This document shows, piece after piece, positions 54,301 to 62,453 of a DNA stretch of 64,000 nucleotides. The notes beneath the pieces were generated by a model. It had not been told where the DNA came from, ran no database searches, and saw only the letters and a program-made list of their open reading frames with translations. Source of the DNA: Rubritepida flocculans DSM 14296 (GTDB lineage Bacteria > Pseudomonadota > Alphaproteobacteria > Acetobacterales > Acetobacteraceae); NCBI RefSeq assembly GCF_000425365.1, contig NZ_AUDH01000015.1, positions 19,209 through 83,208 on the forward strand, read 5' to 3'. Made by a program: the position numbers and the translations under genes. How positions within the stretch are numbered: position 1 is the stretch's first letter; each line of letters starts with the position of its first letter.

Positions 54301-56038
54301 GCTCACGCTCGAGCGCCTGCCCGTGGTGCGCGACCTGGCGCGGCTGCCCGAGCCCTTCTTCGACCCGCGCCTGCTGCGCGAGCCGCTGGTGCTGCCCATC
54401 ATCCTGCCCGAGACGGCGAGCAACGAGATCATCCGCGCGGCGGCCATCGCCACCTCCTGGTTCGCCATCCAGGCGGATTACCGGGGGGCGAGCTTCCCTG
54501 TCGGCTCGCAGCTTCCGCCGCGCGGCAATGGCGTGGTGGTGGTGGCGGGGCTCGACACGCCGCCCGGCCTCGCGCTGCCGCGCATCGACGGCCCGACCCT
54601 GGCGGTGGTGAACAACCCCAACGACCCCTTCGGCCTGCTGCTCGTCATCGCCGGGCGCACCGGGCTGGAGGCGGTGGCGGCCGCCACCGCGCTCGGCGTG
54701 GGCCGCGAGGCGCTGACCGGCGAGATCGCGCTGGTGCAGGCGCAGGACATCCCGCCCCGCCAGCCCTATGACGCGCCGCGCTGGCTGCGCGCCGACCGCC
54801 CCGTGCGCTTCGGCGAGATCATGGACCCCTCGGAGCTGCAGGCCTTCGGCTATGTGCCCGGGCCCATCGCCGTGCCCTTCCGCACCGCGCCCGATCTCTA
54901 CACCTGGCGCGGCCGGCCCCTTCCCACCGACATCCGCTTCCGCGCCCCGCCCGGGCCGGTGATGGACGTGGCGGTCTCGCGCCTCGACGTGGCGGTGAAC
55001 GACGTGTTCCTCCGCTCCTTGCCGCTGCGCGAGGCCGATCCGGGCTGGCCGCTGAACTGGCTGCGCCAGCGCCTCGTGGGCTCCGAGCGGGGAGAGGCGC
55101 GGGTGGGCATCCCGCCCTACCTCATCTTCGGCCAGAACGAGCTGCAGCTCCGCTTCGACATGCGCCCGCTGCACCGCGGCGACTGCGTGGCCGTGCCCGG
55201 CGACATCCGCGCCTCGGTGGACAGCGACAGCACCATCGACATCAGCGGCGCGCACCGCTTCGCCGTGCTGCCCAACCTCGCGCATTTCGTGAGCTCGGGC
55301 TTCCCCTACACGAAATACGCCGATTTCGCGCAGAGCGCCGTTGTGGTGCCCGAGCGCCCGAGCGCGGGCGAGCTGGAGGCCACCTTCACGCTGCTCGGCC
55401 GGCTCGCCGCCATCGTGGGCTATCCGCCCATCGGCCTGCAGGTGGTGCGCCCCAACGGGCTGAACGAGGTGGCGGACCGCGACCTGATGGTGTTCGGCGC
55501 GCTGGGCCGCCAGCCGGCGCTGGCCGCGCTGCTGCGCGACGGGCCGATCCAGCTCGAGGGCAACCGCCTCACCGTTCAGCTCAACGACGGGCTGGGCGAT
55601 TTCCGCAACCTCTTCGGCGGCGAGCGCCGCGCGCAGCTCGAGCGCGTTGCGGCGCAGCTCGCCGCGCCCGGCGAGGCGCTGGGCGCGCTGCTCGCCTTCC
55701 AGTCCCCGCTGCGTTCCGGCCGGTCGGTGGTGGCGCTGACGGGATCGAGCCCCGAGGGCATGGAGGCGATGCTGACCGCCCTGCGCGACCCCGAGCAGCT
55801 TCCGCGCGTGCAGGGCGATCTCGCGCTGCTCTCGGGCGGGCGGGTGCAGGCCTTCCGCGTGGGCTCCACCTACACGGTGGGCAGCCTGCCGCCCTGGATG
55901 TGGCCGGACTACTATCTCGGCAACAACCCCTACGCGCTGCTGCTGCTGCTGGCGGGCGCGCTGGTGCTGCTGGCGGCGCCGCTCTACTGGATCCTGCGGC
56001 GGCGCGCGGCGCGCCGGCTTCGGGAACGCTCGGTGTGA
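51323..56038 (+). CDS. bcsAB: Fused cellulose synthase BcsA-BcsB
   Basis: The 1571-residue protein joins the catalytic and periplasmic subunits, as in the acetic acid bacteria acsAB type. In the GT-A domain, DDG is at 184-186, DCD at 232-234, TED at 327-329 and QRMRW at 365-369. A PilZ c-di-GMP domain follows from about 564 (RERRQLRERAR, then DLSLGG). A hydrophobic segment and a Pro-rich linker with repeated LNLAPAP units (about 755-850) lead into the BcsB domain, ending with a final membrane helix (ALLLLLAGALVLLAAPLYWI). It is coupled to bcsQ. Confidence 0.95.
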   Translation: MSFSVPAHKERIARLPLLRNRAVGWALSLLGALAALAVIVVPMEAEQQAIFGLLTFALFLVLNRLRGRTISIMLAALSTVVSLRYFHWRVTETLDFAGFWQTFLGTGLVLAEFYAIVVLVLSYFQLLWPLERKPVPLPDDPDEWPTVDVFIPTYNEPLDVVRPTVFAALALDWPAEKLRVHLLDDGRREEFRRFCAEVGCNYVIRPDNKGAKAGNINHALARTDGEYVVVFDCDHVPTRGFLQLTMGWMIRDKGLAMIQTPHYFYSPDPFERNLVVGHRVPNEGLLFYGLIQQGNDFWGATFFCGSCAVIRRTALEAVGGVPTETVTEDAHCSLKMQRLGWRTAYLRVPLAAGLATERLIIHIGQRMRWARGMIQILRIENPLFGRGLSLPQRLCYFLAMFHFLFPLPRFVFLTAPLAFLLFGENVIAASPLAIVAYAGPHIIHSIATASRLQTTARHSFWSEIYETVLTVYLLPVTLSTLIDPRRGRFNVTDKGGTLEEGYFDLRAVGPNMLLAVALIAGVLLGVYGLAVNPPASLEFQAYALNVFWAVLCLIAVLAGIAVGRERRQLRERARINVVIETTALLPDGRRIEGLTQDLSLGGAAISIEQPQDLPEDAIITLEFEAMGDVLRIPAEVLRWQEGRLQVRFAPRDLRDEGAIVQLVLGRADAWVDWDDVPADRPLRSLRDVIFAIGGLFAGESQFSFRPGRRRGGRRATAPAPAAREDAPRAKETVAAALGLGLLLLPAGAAAQLQPPPLSPPPPPPGAAATPARPAPLNLAPAPAPPAPVQLAPAPTPPALAPAQPGAGPSPFNPVTPVPLNLAPAPAAPAPLNLAPAAPGQIPPAAPGQGFGRPDEVATGQTTGVRQEVRTLRQLGLRGPMQLRGVSDLQGVLFGVRGDEVVTQASLVLQGATSPALIPELSQIAITLNEQFIGAIQPDRSRPAFGPLEFPINPAFFSDANRLNFRFSGRYAIECNDPLSGLLWSSISDTSTLALTLERLPVVRDLARLPEPFFDPRLLREPLVLPIILPETASNEIIRAAAIATSWFAIQADYRGASFPVGSQLPPRGNGVVVVAGLDTPPGLALPRIDGPTLAVVNNPNDPFGLLLVIAGRTGLEAVAAATALGVGREALTGEIALVQAQDIPPRQPYDAPRWLRADRPVRFGEIMDPSELQAFGYVPGPIAVPFRTAPDLYTWRGRPLPTDIRFRAPPGPVMDVAVSRLDVAVNDVFLRSLPLREADPGWPLNWLRQRLVGSERGEARVGIPPYLIFGQNELQLRFDMRPLHRGDCVAVPGDIRASVDSDSTIDISGAHRFAVLPNLAHFVSSGFPYTKYADFAQSAVVVPERPSAGELEATFTLLGRLAAIVGYPPIGLQVVRPNGLNEVADRDLMVFGALGRQPALAALLRDGPIQLEGNRLTVQLNDGLGDFRNLFGGERRAQLERVAAQLAAPGEALGALLAFQSPLRSGRSVVALTGSSPEGMEAMLTALRDPEQLPRVQGDLALLSGGRVQAFRVGSTYTVGSLPPWMWPDYYLGNNPYALLLLLAGALVLLAAPLYWILRRRAARRLRERSV

Positions 56039-57066
56039 GCGCCTCGCGCGAGATCGCCGGCCGCGGAGAGCCGGAAGGGCAAGGCCGGCGCGGTCGCCCG
56101 CTGCCGCGCCGTGCGGCCTTCGCGCTGCCGCTCGCCGCCGCGCCGGGCGCGGGCGCAGCGCAGCCGGCCAGCCCCTCGCTGACCGTGATCGGGCGGGAGG
56201 GGTGGCTGTTTCCCCTCTGGGATCGGCTCGACCGGCTGGACATGGGGGCGCTGCGCCAGGTGCTGCAGATGCAGGCGGAGGCCATCGGCATCCTCAAGCG
56301 CGGCGGGATCGAGACGGTGATCCTGCTGCTGCCCTCCAAGGGCAGGGTGTACCGGCGCTTCCTGCCCGAGGGCATGCGCGTCTCGGCGGAAGTGGACCGC
56401 CGCTACGGCACGGTGGCGGCGGAGCTCGGCCGGGCCGGCGCGCTGGTCCCCGATCTCGACACCGCCTTCCGCGAGGCCGCGTCGAGCGATCCCCACTGGC
56501 CGCTCTTCTTCCGCACCGACACGCACTGGACGCCGGTGGGGGCGGAGCTCGCGGCCGTGCGCACCGCCCGGGACATGCTCTCGCGGCTGCGCCTGCCGCC
56601 CAGCCCGCGCCCGGGCACCGCCCTGGGCGAGTTCCGGATGATGCGCCTCGCCGCGGGCGATCTGCTGCCCTTCCTGCCGCCGGCGCAGCGCGCGAACTAC
56701 GGGCCCGAGGAATCCCCGATACGCGAACTGGCGCAGGGGGCGGGCGGAGGGCTTCTGGAGGACGACGTGGCGGATGTGCAGGTGGTGGGCACCAGCAATG
56801 TGCAGCCACGCTTCGGCTTCCAGCCGGTTCTGTCCAACCAGATCATGCGGCCGGTGGGCCTCGCCTGGCGGCCCAACAACATCGGCCCCTATGCGGCGCT
56901 GGTGGAGTATCTTCGCGGCAGCGAGTTCCGGCTGCGGCGGCCGCGCGTCATCGTCTGGAACCACATCGAGGGCGACATGATGGGGCTTCCCAACAACCAG
57001 AGCTGGCAGCGCGCGGCGATGACGCCGCGGGCCTTTCTGGAGGAGTTGCGGAGGGCGGTGGCATGA
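56035..57066 (+). CDS. AlgX/AlgJ-like SGNH acetyltransferase, cellulose operon
   Basis: This 343-residue exported protein has a signal-like N-terminus, then GREGWLFPLWDRLDRLD typical of AlgJ/AlgX. The catalytic DTHWT block has Asp162 and His164, and GTSNVQPRFGFQPVL carries a likely Ser nucleophile position. It starts at GTG 56035, overlapping the bcsAB stop as GTGA. The cluster parallels the wss acetylated-cellulose operons, so it is inferred to add acetyl groups to cellulose. A paralogue lies at 62393-63640. Confidence 0.84.
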   Translation: MSASREIAGRGEPEGQGRRGRPLPRRAAFALPLAAAPGAGAAQPASPSLTVIGREGWLFPLWDRLDRLDMGALRQVLQMQAEAIGILKRGGIETVILLLPSKGRVYRRFLPEGMRVSAEVDRRYGTVAAELGRAGALVPDLDTAFREAASSDPHWPLFFRTDTHWTPVGAELAAVRTARDMLSRLRLPPSPRPGTALGEFRMMRLAAGDLLPFLPPAQRANYGPEESPIRELAQGAGGGLLEDDVADVQVVGTSNVQPRFGFQPVLSNQIMRPVGLAWRPNNIGPYAALVEYLRGSEFRLRRPRVIVWNHIEGDMMGLPNNQSWQRAAMTPRAFLEELRRAVA

Positions 57067-57743
57067 CGCGCCGCGCCCTGCTGGCCTGCGTCTCCGCCCT
57101 TGCACCCGCCTGGGCTTTCGCGCAGGGCCAGGTCTATGAGCCGGCGCCGCCGCGCGGATCGGCCTTCGTCCGCTTCGCCAACACGCTCCCCGCGGCCGTC
57201 CAGCTCCGTCCCGATTTCCTGCCGGCCTTCGGTCTCGGAACGCAGCCCGCGCAGCGCATCGGGGCCTATACGGTGGTGGAGAACGTCGCGAACCGCACGC
57301 TGCGGGTGGAGATCGCCGAGGGCGCGCGGCGCGGGCAGGGAAGCTTCCGCGCCAGCCCCGACAGCTTCGTGACGGTGCTGATCCATCGCGGGCCGGACGG
57401 CAATCCGGCGATCGCCACCGTGGTCGAGGAGACGGATTTCAACCGCGCCCGGGCGCGCCTCGCCTTCTACAACGCGCTGCCGGACTGCCCCGCGGGGGCC
57501 CTGCAGCTTCTCCCGGGCGGGCAGGCCGTGCTGGCGGAGGTGCCGGCCCTCGCCGGGCGCGCCCGCAGCGTCAATCCCGTCACCGCGGAGGTGCGCGCCG
57601 CCTGCGGGGCGCGCGTGTCCGCCGCCTTCACCCTGCAGGGGCTGGAGCCGGGGGGGATGTACAGCGTCTGGATGATTCCGGGCGCGACCGGCGCGCCCGA
57701 GGCCTTCATGACGCGCGACGTCACCGCGCCCATCCGTCGCTGA
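57063..57743 (+). CDS. AlgF-like periplasmic acetylation protein
   Basis: This 226-residue protein has a signal peptide (SALAPAWAFA) and two similar beta-rich halves (SAFVRFANTLP..., then ARLAFYNALPDCPAG). The FVRFANTLP and YSVWMIPGATGAPEAF blocks match AlgF, which assists alginate or cellulose O-acetylation. The ATG overlaps the upstream stop by 4 bases, so the two are coupled. It lies 10 bases upstream of bcsC. Confidence 0.8.
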   Translation: MTRRALLACVSALAPAWAFAQGQVYEPAPPRGSAFVRFANTLPAAVQLRPDFLPAFGLGTQPAQRIGAYTVVENVANRTLRVEIAEGARRGQGSFRASPDSFVTVLIHRGPDGNPAIATVVEETDFNRARARLAFYNALPDCPAGALQLLPGGQAVLAEVPALAGRARSVNPVTAEVRAACGARVSAAFTLQGLEPGGMYSVWMIPGATGAPEAFMTRDVTAPIRR

Positions 57744-57753
57744 ACAGCGCGCG

Positions 57754-60700
57754 ATGCCTCACCCGAAGCCCCCGCCCCGCACTCCCCCGCGCCCGGGCAG
57801 CCCCTTGCAGAGGACGCTCGGCGCCGTGTTGGCGCTCGCCACGCTCGGCGCCTGGCCGGCGACCGAGGTCTCGGCGCAGCCCGCGCAGCAGCCCGGGGCG
57901 CGCATGTCGGGCCAGGCGGCCACGGCCGCGCTGCTCGAACAGGCCGGCTACTGGCGGCAGCGCAACCAGCCCGAGCGCGCCTTGCAGGCGCTGGAGCGAG
58001 TGCTGGCGGTGGAGCCGAACAATGTCGACGCTCTCGCCGCCGCAGTGGAGGCCGCGGCGCAGGCCTCCGACAGCGCCGCCGCCCAGCGCCATCTGGCCAC
58101 GCTGCGGCGCATCGCCCCGGGGGATGCGCGCACCCAGCAGGCCGAGGAGGAGGTGCAGCTCCTGCAGCAGGACGGGCAGACCCTGACGGCGGCCCGCCAG
58201 CTCTCCGCGGCGGGCCGACAGGCCGAGGCGGTGCAGCGCTACCGGCAGCTCGCCCGCGGCGGGCGGGTGCCCTCGATCATCGCCGCCGAGTATTACCAGG
58301 TGCTCGCCTCCTCCTCCGAGGCCGGCTATCGCGAGGCGGTGGCGGAGCTGCGTCAGCGGGTGGCCGCCGCACCCGGGGACTTGCGCCTCGCGCTCACCCT
58401 CGCGCAGATCCTCACCTACCGCGAGGAGACCCGCTCCGACGGGATCGACCGGATGGAGGCGCTGGCCCGCCGCCCAGGCATGAGCGAGCTGGTGCGGCCC
58501 GCCTGGCGCTCGGCCCTGCTCTGGAGCGGGGAGGATCCCGAAACGGCGGCGCGCATCGAGACCTATCTGGCAGCTTTTCCCGGCCCCGATCCCGAGCTGG
58601 ACGCGAAGCGCCGCCGCAGCGCCGAGGGCGGGCTGACGCCCGGCCAGCAGGCGCGGGCGCTGGCGTGGCAGGAGGTGGATGCGCGGCGCTACGCCGCCGC
58701 CGAGCGCGAGTTCAACCGCGCCCTGGAGAACGACCCGGCGGATGCGGAATCCCTGATCGGCCTCGCCATCATCCGCAAGATCCAGAACCGCTACGCCGAA
58801 GCGCGCGAGTTCTTCGCGCGCGCGGTCGCCGTCTCGCCCGAGCGGGAGGAGGATTTCCGCCGCGTGGTGGGCGACCTCAGCGGGCGGGAGGCGGCAGGCG
58901 GGGGCGTGGTGCTGGGCCCCTCCGTGCTGGCCTGGAGGGCGCTCGGCCGCGGCGATGCGGCGCGGGCGGAAGCCCTCGCGCGCCGCGCCGCCCGCGGCCG
59001 GGGGGAGGAGCGGCTGCAGGGCGAGCTGATCCTGGGCCAGATCGCGCTGCAACGCGGCGAGTTCGCGGTGGCGGAGGAGCGTTTCCGCGCGGCCCTCGCG
59101 CTCCGGCCACGGCAGGCGGATGCGCTTGTGGGCCTCTACCTCGCGCTGCAGGGACAGAACCGCTTCGCCGAGGGCGAGGCCCTGCAGCGCGAGGCCGGCT
59201 TCCTCCTTCCTGCGGGCGCGGGGGCGGCGCGCGCGGCCATCATGGTCGAAACCGCCCGCCGCCTCGATCATCCCGAGCAGGCGGTGGAGCAGCTCCGCGC
59301 CGCGCTGCGGCTCGACCCCGGCAACGCCTGGGCGACGGTGGATCTGATCCGGCGCCTGAAAGGCCGCGGCGATGTCGAGGAGGCGCGGGCGCTGGAGCGC
59401 GGGCTCGAGGCCCGCACCGATGCGGAATCCTCGCTGGCCGCGGCGCTCCTCGCCTTCGAGGACGAGCGCTTCGGCGATGCGGTGGCGCTGTTCGAGCGGG
59501 TGCCGGCGCGGCTGCGCAACCCCGACATGGCGCGGCTCGCCGCCACGGCGCGGCGCGAGTTCGAGGTGCGTCAGCTCGAGGACCAGGCGCGCGCCGGGCG
59601 CTTCGGCGCCCTCGCCCTGCTCGAGCAGATGGCGGGGCAGCGCGATCCTGCGGGCATGCTGGCGCCCGCCGTGGTGCGCGCGCTCGGCCGGCTCGAGGAG
59701 CCGGGGCGCACCGAACGCGCCGCGCGTCTCGCGCTCGCTGGCAACCCGGCGATGACGCCCGCCGCGCGCATCCTGCTGGCGGCCGCGCTGGTGGATGCGC
59801 GCCGGGTGGACCTCGCCCGGGAACTGACGCTGCCGCTCGCCATGGATCCCCGCCTGCCCGCCGAGCAGCGCCGGGAGCTGGAGAGCCTGCTCGACATCCA
59901 ATCCAGCTTCCGCGCCGACCAGCTTCTGGCCGAGAACCGTCCGGCGGAGGCGCAGGCGGAACTCGAAGCCCTCGCCGCGCGACGGGGCGGCCAGCTTGCC
60001 CCAGGGGGCAACCTCGCTCTGGCGCGGCTGCTGGTGGCGCAGGGGCGGGCGCAAGAGGCCCGTGCCCTCGTGGAGGCCATGCTCGAGCGGAACCCACGCG
60101 ACATCGAGGCCCGTCAGGTGCTGGTGGACGTCGCCATCGCCGAGCGCGACTGGGCGCGCGCCCAGGCCGCGCTCGTGGAGGGAGCCTTCTTCCATCCGGG
60201 CGATCTGCGGCTCACCCTGGCCGAGGCGCGGCTGCGCCGGGCCCGTGGCGACCAGCTCGGCACGCTTCGGCTCATGGAGCGCGCGGCGGCGCGCCGCCTC
60301 GCGGAACTGCGGGCGGACGGCGAGGTTGCGGGCGCCGCGGCCGCGGCGCGGGCCATGAGCCCCGGCGGCGGCATGCCCCAGGCCCAGCGCCTGCACGATC
60401 CGCTGACGGCCCAGATCGCGCAGGAGCTGATCCGCGCGCGCGACGAGGCCTCCATGTGGATCCAGGGCGGGGTGCAGGTGCAGAGCCGCGGAGGCGTCGC
60501 CGGCATCAGCCGCATGACCAACGTCACCCTGCCCGCGGAGGTGTCGGTCCCCGCGCCCGAGATCGGCGGCCGGCTGACCGTGGGCGTGGACACCGTGCTG
60601 CTGCGCGCCGGGCGGATGGGAAGCGACTTCACCACCACCCAGAGCTTCGGCACCAACCCGGTCTTCGCCGATCCCTCCTTCGCCCGCCCGGCCTTCGTGC

Positions 60701-61704
60701 GGCCGCCCTCCGAGGTGGAGGGCGCGGCCGTACGAGTCGCCTACATCCGGCCGAACCTGCGCGCGGAGATCGGCTCCACGCCGCTTGGCTTCCAGCGGCC
60801 GACCTGGACGGGCATGTTCGAGGTGGTGCCGCAGATCACGGATCGCCTTCGCGTGCGTCTGACCGCCGAGCGCGCGCCGGTGACCGACAGCATCCTCTCC
60901 TACGCCGGGTATCGCCAGGTTCTCAGCGGCCCGTTCTGGGGCGGCGTGACCCGCACCGGCGGCCGCATCCAGTTCGAATATTCGCCCGATGCGCGCTCCG
61001 GCCTCTACGCCGGCGGCGGGGTGCATGCGCTGACCGGCGGCAATGTCGTGCGCAACACACGCTACGAGGCGGGGGTGGGCGGCTTCTACACCGTGCTGCG
61101 TCAGCCCGGGCAATCCGTCACCATCGGGATGGATCTGCGCTACGTCGGCCATGACCGCAACGCGGGCGGCTTCACCTTCGGCCATGGCGGGTATTTCAGC
61201 CCGTCGCAAAGCGTCGTCGCCTCGCTGCTCGGCGAATACCGCGCGCAGTGGGGCGACTGGACCTTCCGCGGCATCGGCGCCGTGGGCTATCAGAGTTTCC
61301 GTACCGCCTCGGCGCCGGTCTTTCCGACCAACCCCTTCTACCAGGCGCAGATCGAGGCGCAGGCGGCCGCCGCGCCGGAGGTGTTCCAGGCGCGGCTGCC
61401 CGGCGCACGCAGCAGCGGGCCGACGGGGAGCCTTTTCGCAAATCTCGAATACGCCGCCACTCCGCACCTGCGCCTGGGCCTAGCCGGGCGCTACGAACGG
61501 GTGGGCAACTACGAGGACACGGCGGCCTTCCTCTATCTGCGCTACCGCTTCGACCGCCCGCGGGCGGATCTGGCGCCGCTTTACGCCGCCTTCCCCGCGC
61601 GCACGGCCTATCCCAACGTGAACGACCCGCAGCTCGGCATGTTCCAGGGCGGCGCGCCGGAGCTGGTCCGCCTGCCCTCGGGCGCGGCGCGGCCGGTCTG
61701 GTGA
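57754..61704 (+). CDS. bcsC: Cellulose synthase outer-membrane subunit BcsC
   Basis: This 1316-residue TPR-porin has a signal peptide ending near VSA-QP, about 19 TPR-type helix pairs up to residue ~850, and a BcsC beta-barrel (DPLTAQIAQELIRARDEASMW, then barrel strands) to the C-terminus. It exports the growing glucan across the outer membrane. The ATG at 57754 starts the signal. It is coupled to the SGNH gene by a GTGA overlap. Confidence 0.95.
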   Translation: MPHPKPPPRTPPRPGSPLQRTLGAVLALATLGAWPATEVSAQPAQQPGARMSGQAATAALLEQAGYWRQRNQPERALQALERVLAVEPNNVDALAAAVEAAAQASDSAAAQRHLATLRRIAPGDARTQQAEEEVQLLQQDGQTLTAARQLSAAGRQAEAVQRYRQLARGGRVPSIIAAEYYQVLASSSEAGYREAVAELRQRVAAAPGDLRLALTLAQILTYREETRSDGIDRMEALARRPGMSELVRPAWRSALLWSGEDPETAARIETYLAAFPGPDPELDAKRRRSAEGGLTPGQQARALAWQEVDARRYAAAEREFNRALENDPADAESLIGLAIIRKIQNRYAEAREFFARAVAVSPEREEDFRRVVGDLSGREAAGGGVVLGPSVLAWRALGRGDAARAEALARRAARGRGEERLQGELILGQIALQRGEFAVAEERFRAALALRPRQADALVGLYLALQGQNRFAEGEALQREAGFLLPAGAGAARAAIMVETARRLDHPEQAVEQLRAALRLDPGNAWATVDLIRRLKGRGDVEEARALERGLEARTDAESSLAAALLAFEDERFGDAVALFERVPARLRNPDMARLAATARREFEVRQLEDQARAGRFGALALLEQMAGQRDPAGMLAPAVVRALGRLEEPGRTERAARLALAGNPAMTPAARILLAAALVDARRVDLARELTLPLAMDPRLPAEQRRELESLLDIQSSFRADQLLAENRPAEAQAELEALAARRGGQLAPGGNLALARLLVAQGRAQEARALVEAMLERNPRDIEARQVLVDVAIAERDWARAQAALVEGAFFHPGDLRLTLAEARLRRARGDQLGTLRLMERAAARRLAELRADGEVAGAAAAARAMSPGGGMPQAQRLHDPLTAQIAQELIRARDEASMWIQGGVQVQSRGGVAGISRMTNVTLPAEVSVPAPEIGGRLTVGVDTVLLRAGRMGSDFTTTQSFGTNPVFADPSFARPAFVRPPSEVEGAAVRVAYIRPNLRAEIGSTPLGFQRPTWTGMFEVVPQITDRLRVRLTAERAPVTDSILSYAGYRQVLSGPFWGGVTRTGGRIQFEYSPDARSGLYAGGGVHALTGGNVVRNTRYEAGVGGFYTVLRQPGQSVTIGMDLRYVGHDRNAGGFTFGHGGYFSPSQSVVASLLGEYRAQWGDWTFRGIGAVGYQSFRTASAPVFPTNPFYQAQIEAQAAAAPEVFQARLPGARSSGPTGSLFANLEYAATPHLRLGLAGRYERVGNYEDTAAFLYLRYRFDRPRADLAPLYAAFPARTAYPNVNDPQLGMFQGGAPELVRLPSGAARPVW

Positions 61705-62453
61705 TCGGGAGCGCGCTGCGCGGGGCGGCGGCGCTGCTGCTTGCGCTCGGGCTCGCGGCGCCCGCGGCCCGGGGCTGCCCCGCCCCGCCGGACCCGCGCG
61801 CCCCGCCCCCGGAAGCCGTCCCCGCGCCGCACAACTGGCCGGAATGGGGGCGGCAGGCGGCGGCGCTGACCGCGCGGCTGCGCGGCCTCGACGCCTCGGC
61901 CGTCGAGCTGGTCTTCCTGGGTGACTCCCTTCTCTTCGCCTATCCGCCCGAGCTCTTCCAGCATTTCCACGGCCATCGCCGCGCGCTGAACCTCGCCCTT
62001 CCGGGCGACACGACGGCGACGCTGCTCTGGCGGCTCGGGCAGGGGCATTGGCCCGCTGGGCTGCGTCCGCGCGTGGCGGTGCTGCTCATCGGCACGAACA
62101 ACGCGGCGATGGGCGCGCGCCCGGAGGGCACGGCGCAAGCGGTGGTGCAGATCATGGAGGAAATCCGCCGCCGTTCTCCCGACACGCGGATCCTGCTCAT
62201 GGCCTTGCTGCCGCGGGGGGCCGATCCGCGGGATCCGGGGCGGGCGATCAACGAGCGGGTGAACCAGCTCCTCGAGAGCTGCGCGGACGGGCGGCGCGTG
62301 GTGTGGAGCGACGCGGGGCGCGCGCTGCTGGACGGGGCGGGCCGGCTTTCTCCCGCCATCGCCTTCGACCTTCTGCACCCGACCCTTCTCGGCTACGCCA
62401 TCCTGGGCGGGGCGATGGAGGCGACTCTGCGGCGGCTCATGGGGGAGCCATAG
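61701..62453 (+). CDS. SGNH/GDSL hydrolase, cellulose cluster
   Basis: This 250-residue exported esterase has the GDSL block LGDSLLF with Ser76, the GTNN block (LLIGTNNAAMG) and the final catalytic FDLLHPT (Asp...His). A signal peptide lies at residues 1-25. It starts at GTG 61701 sharing the bcsC stop. Placement after bcsC suggests acetyl transfer to, or removal from, cellulose. A repeat fragment follows 11 bases later. Confidence 0.82.
   Translation: MIGSALRGAAALLLALGLAAPAARGCPAPPDPRAPPPEAVPAPHNWPEWGRQAAALTARLRGLDASAVELVFLGDSLLFAYPPELFQHFHGHRRALNLALPGDTTATLLWRLGQGHWPAGLRPRVAVLLIGTNNAAMGARPEGTAQAVVQIMEEIRRRSPDTRILLMALLPRGADPRDPGRAINERVNQLLESCADGRRVVWSDAGRALLDGAGRLSPAIAFDLLHPTLLGYAILGGAMEATLRRLMGEP

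Noticed and set aside
57721..61467. A 1248-codon frame antisense to bcsC
   Set aside because: bcsC on the plus strand has TPR repeats, a signal peptide and a barrel; the antisense frame has none.
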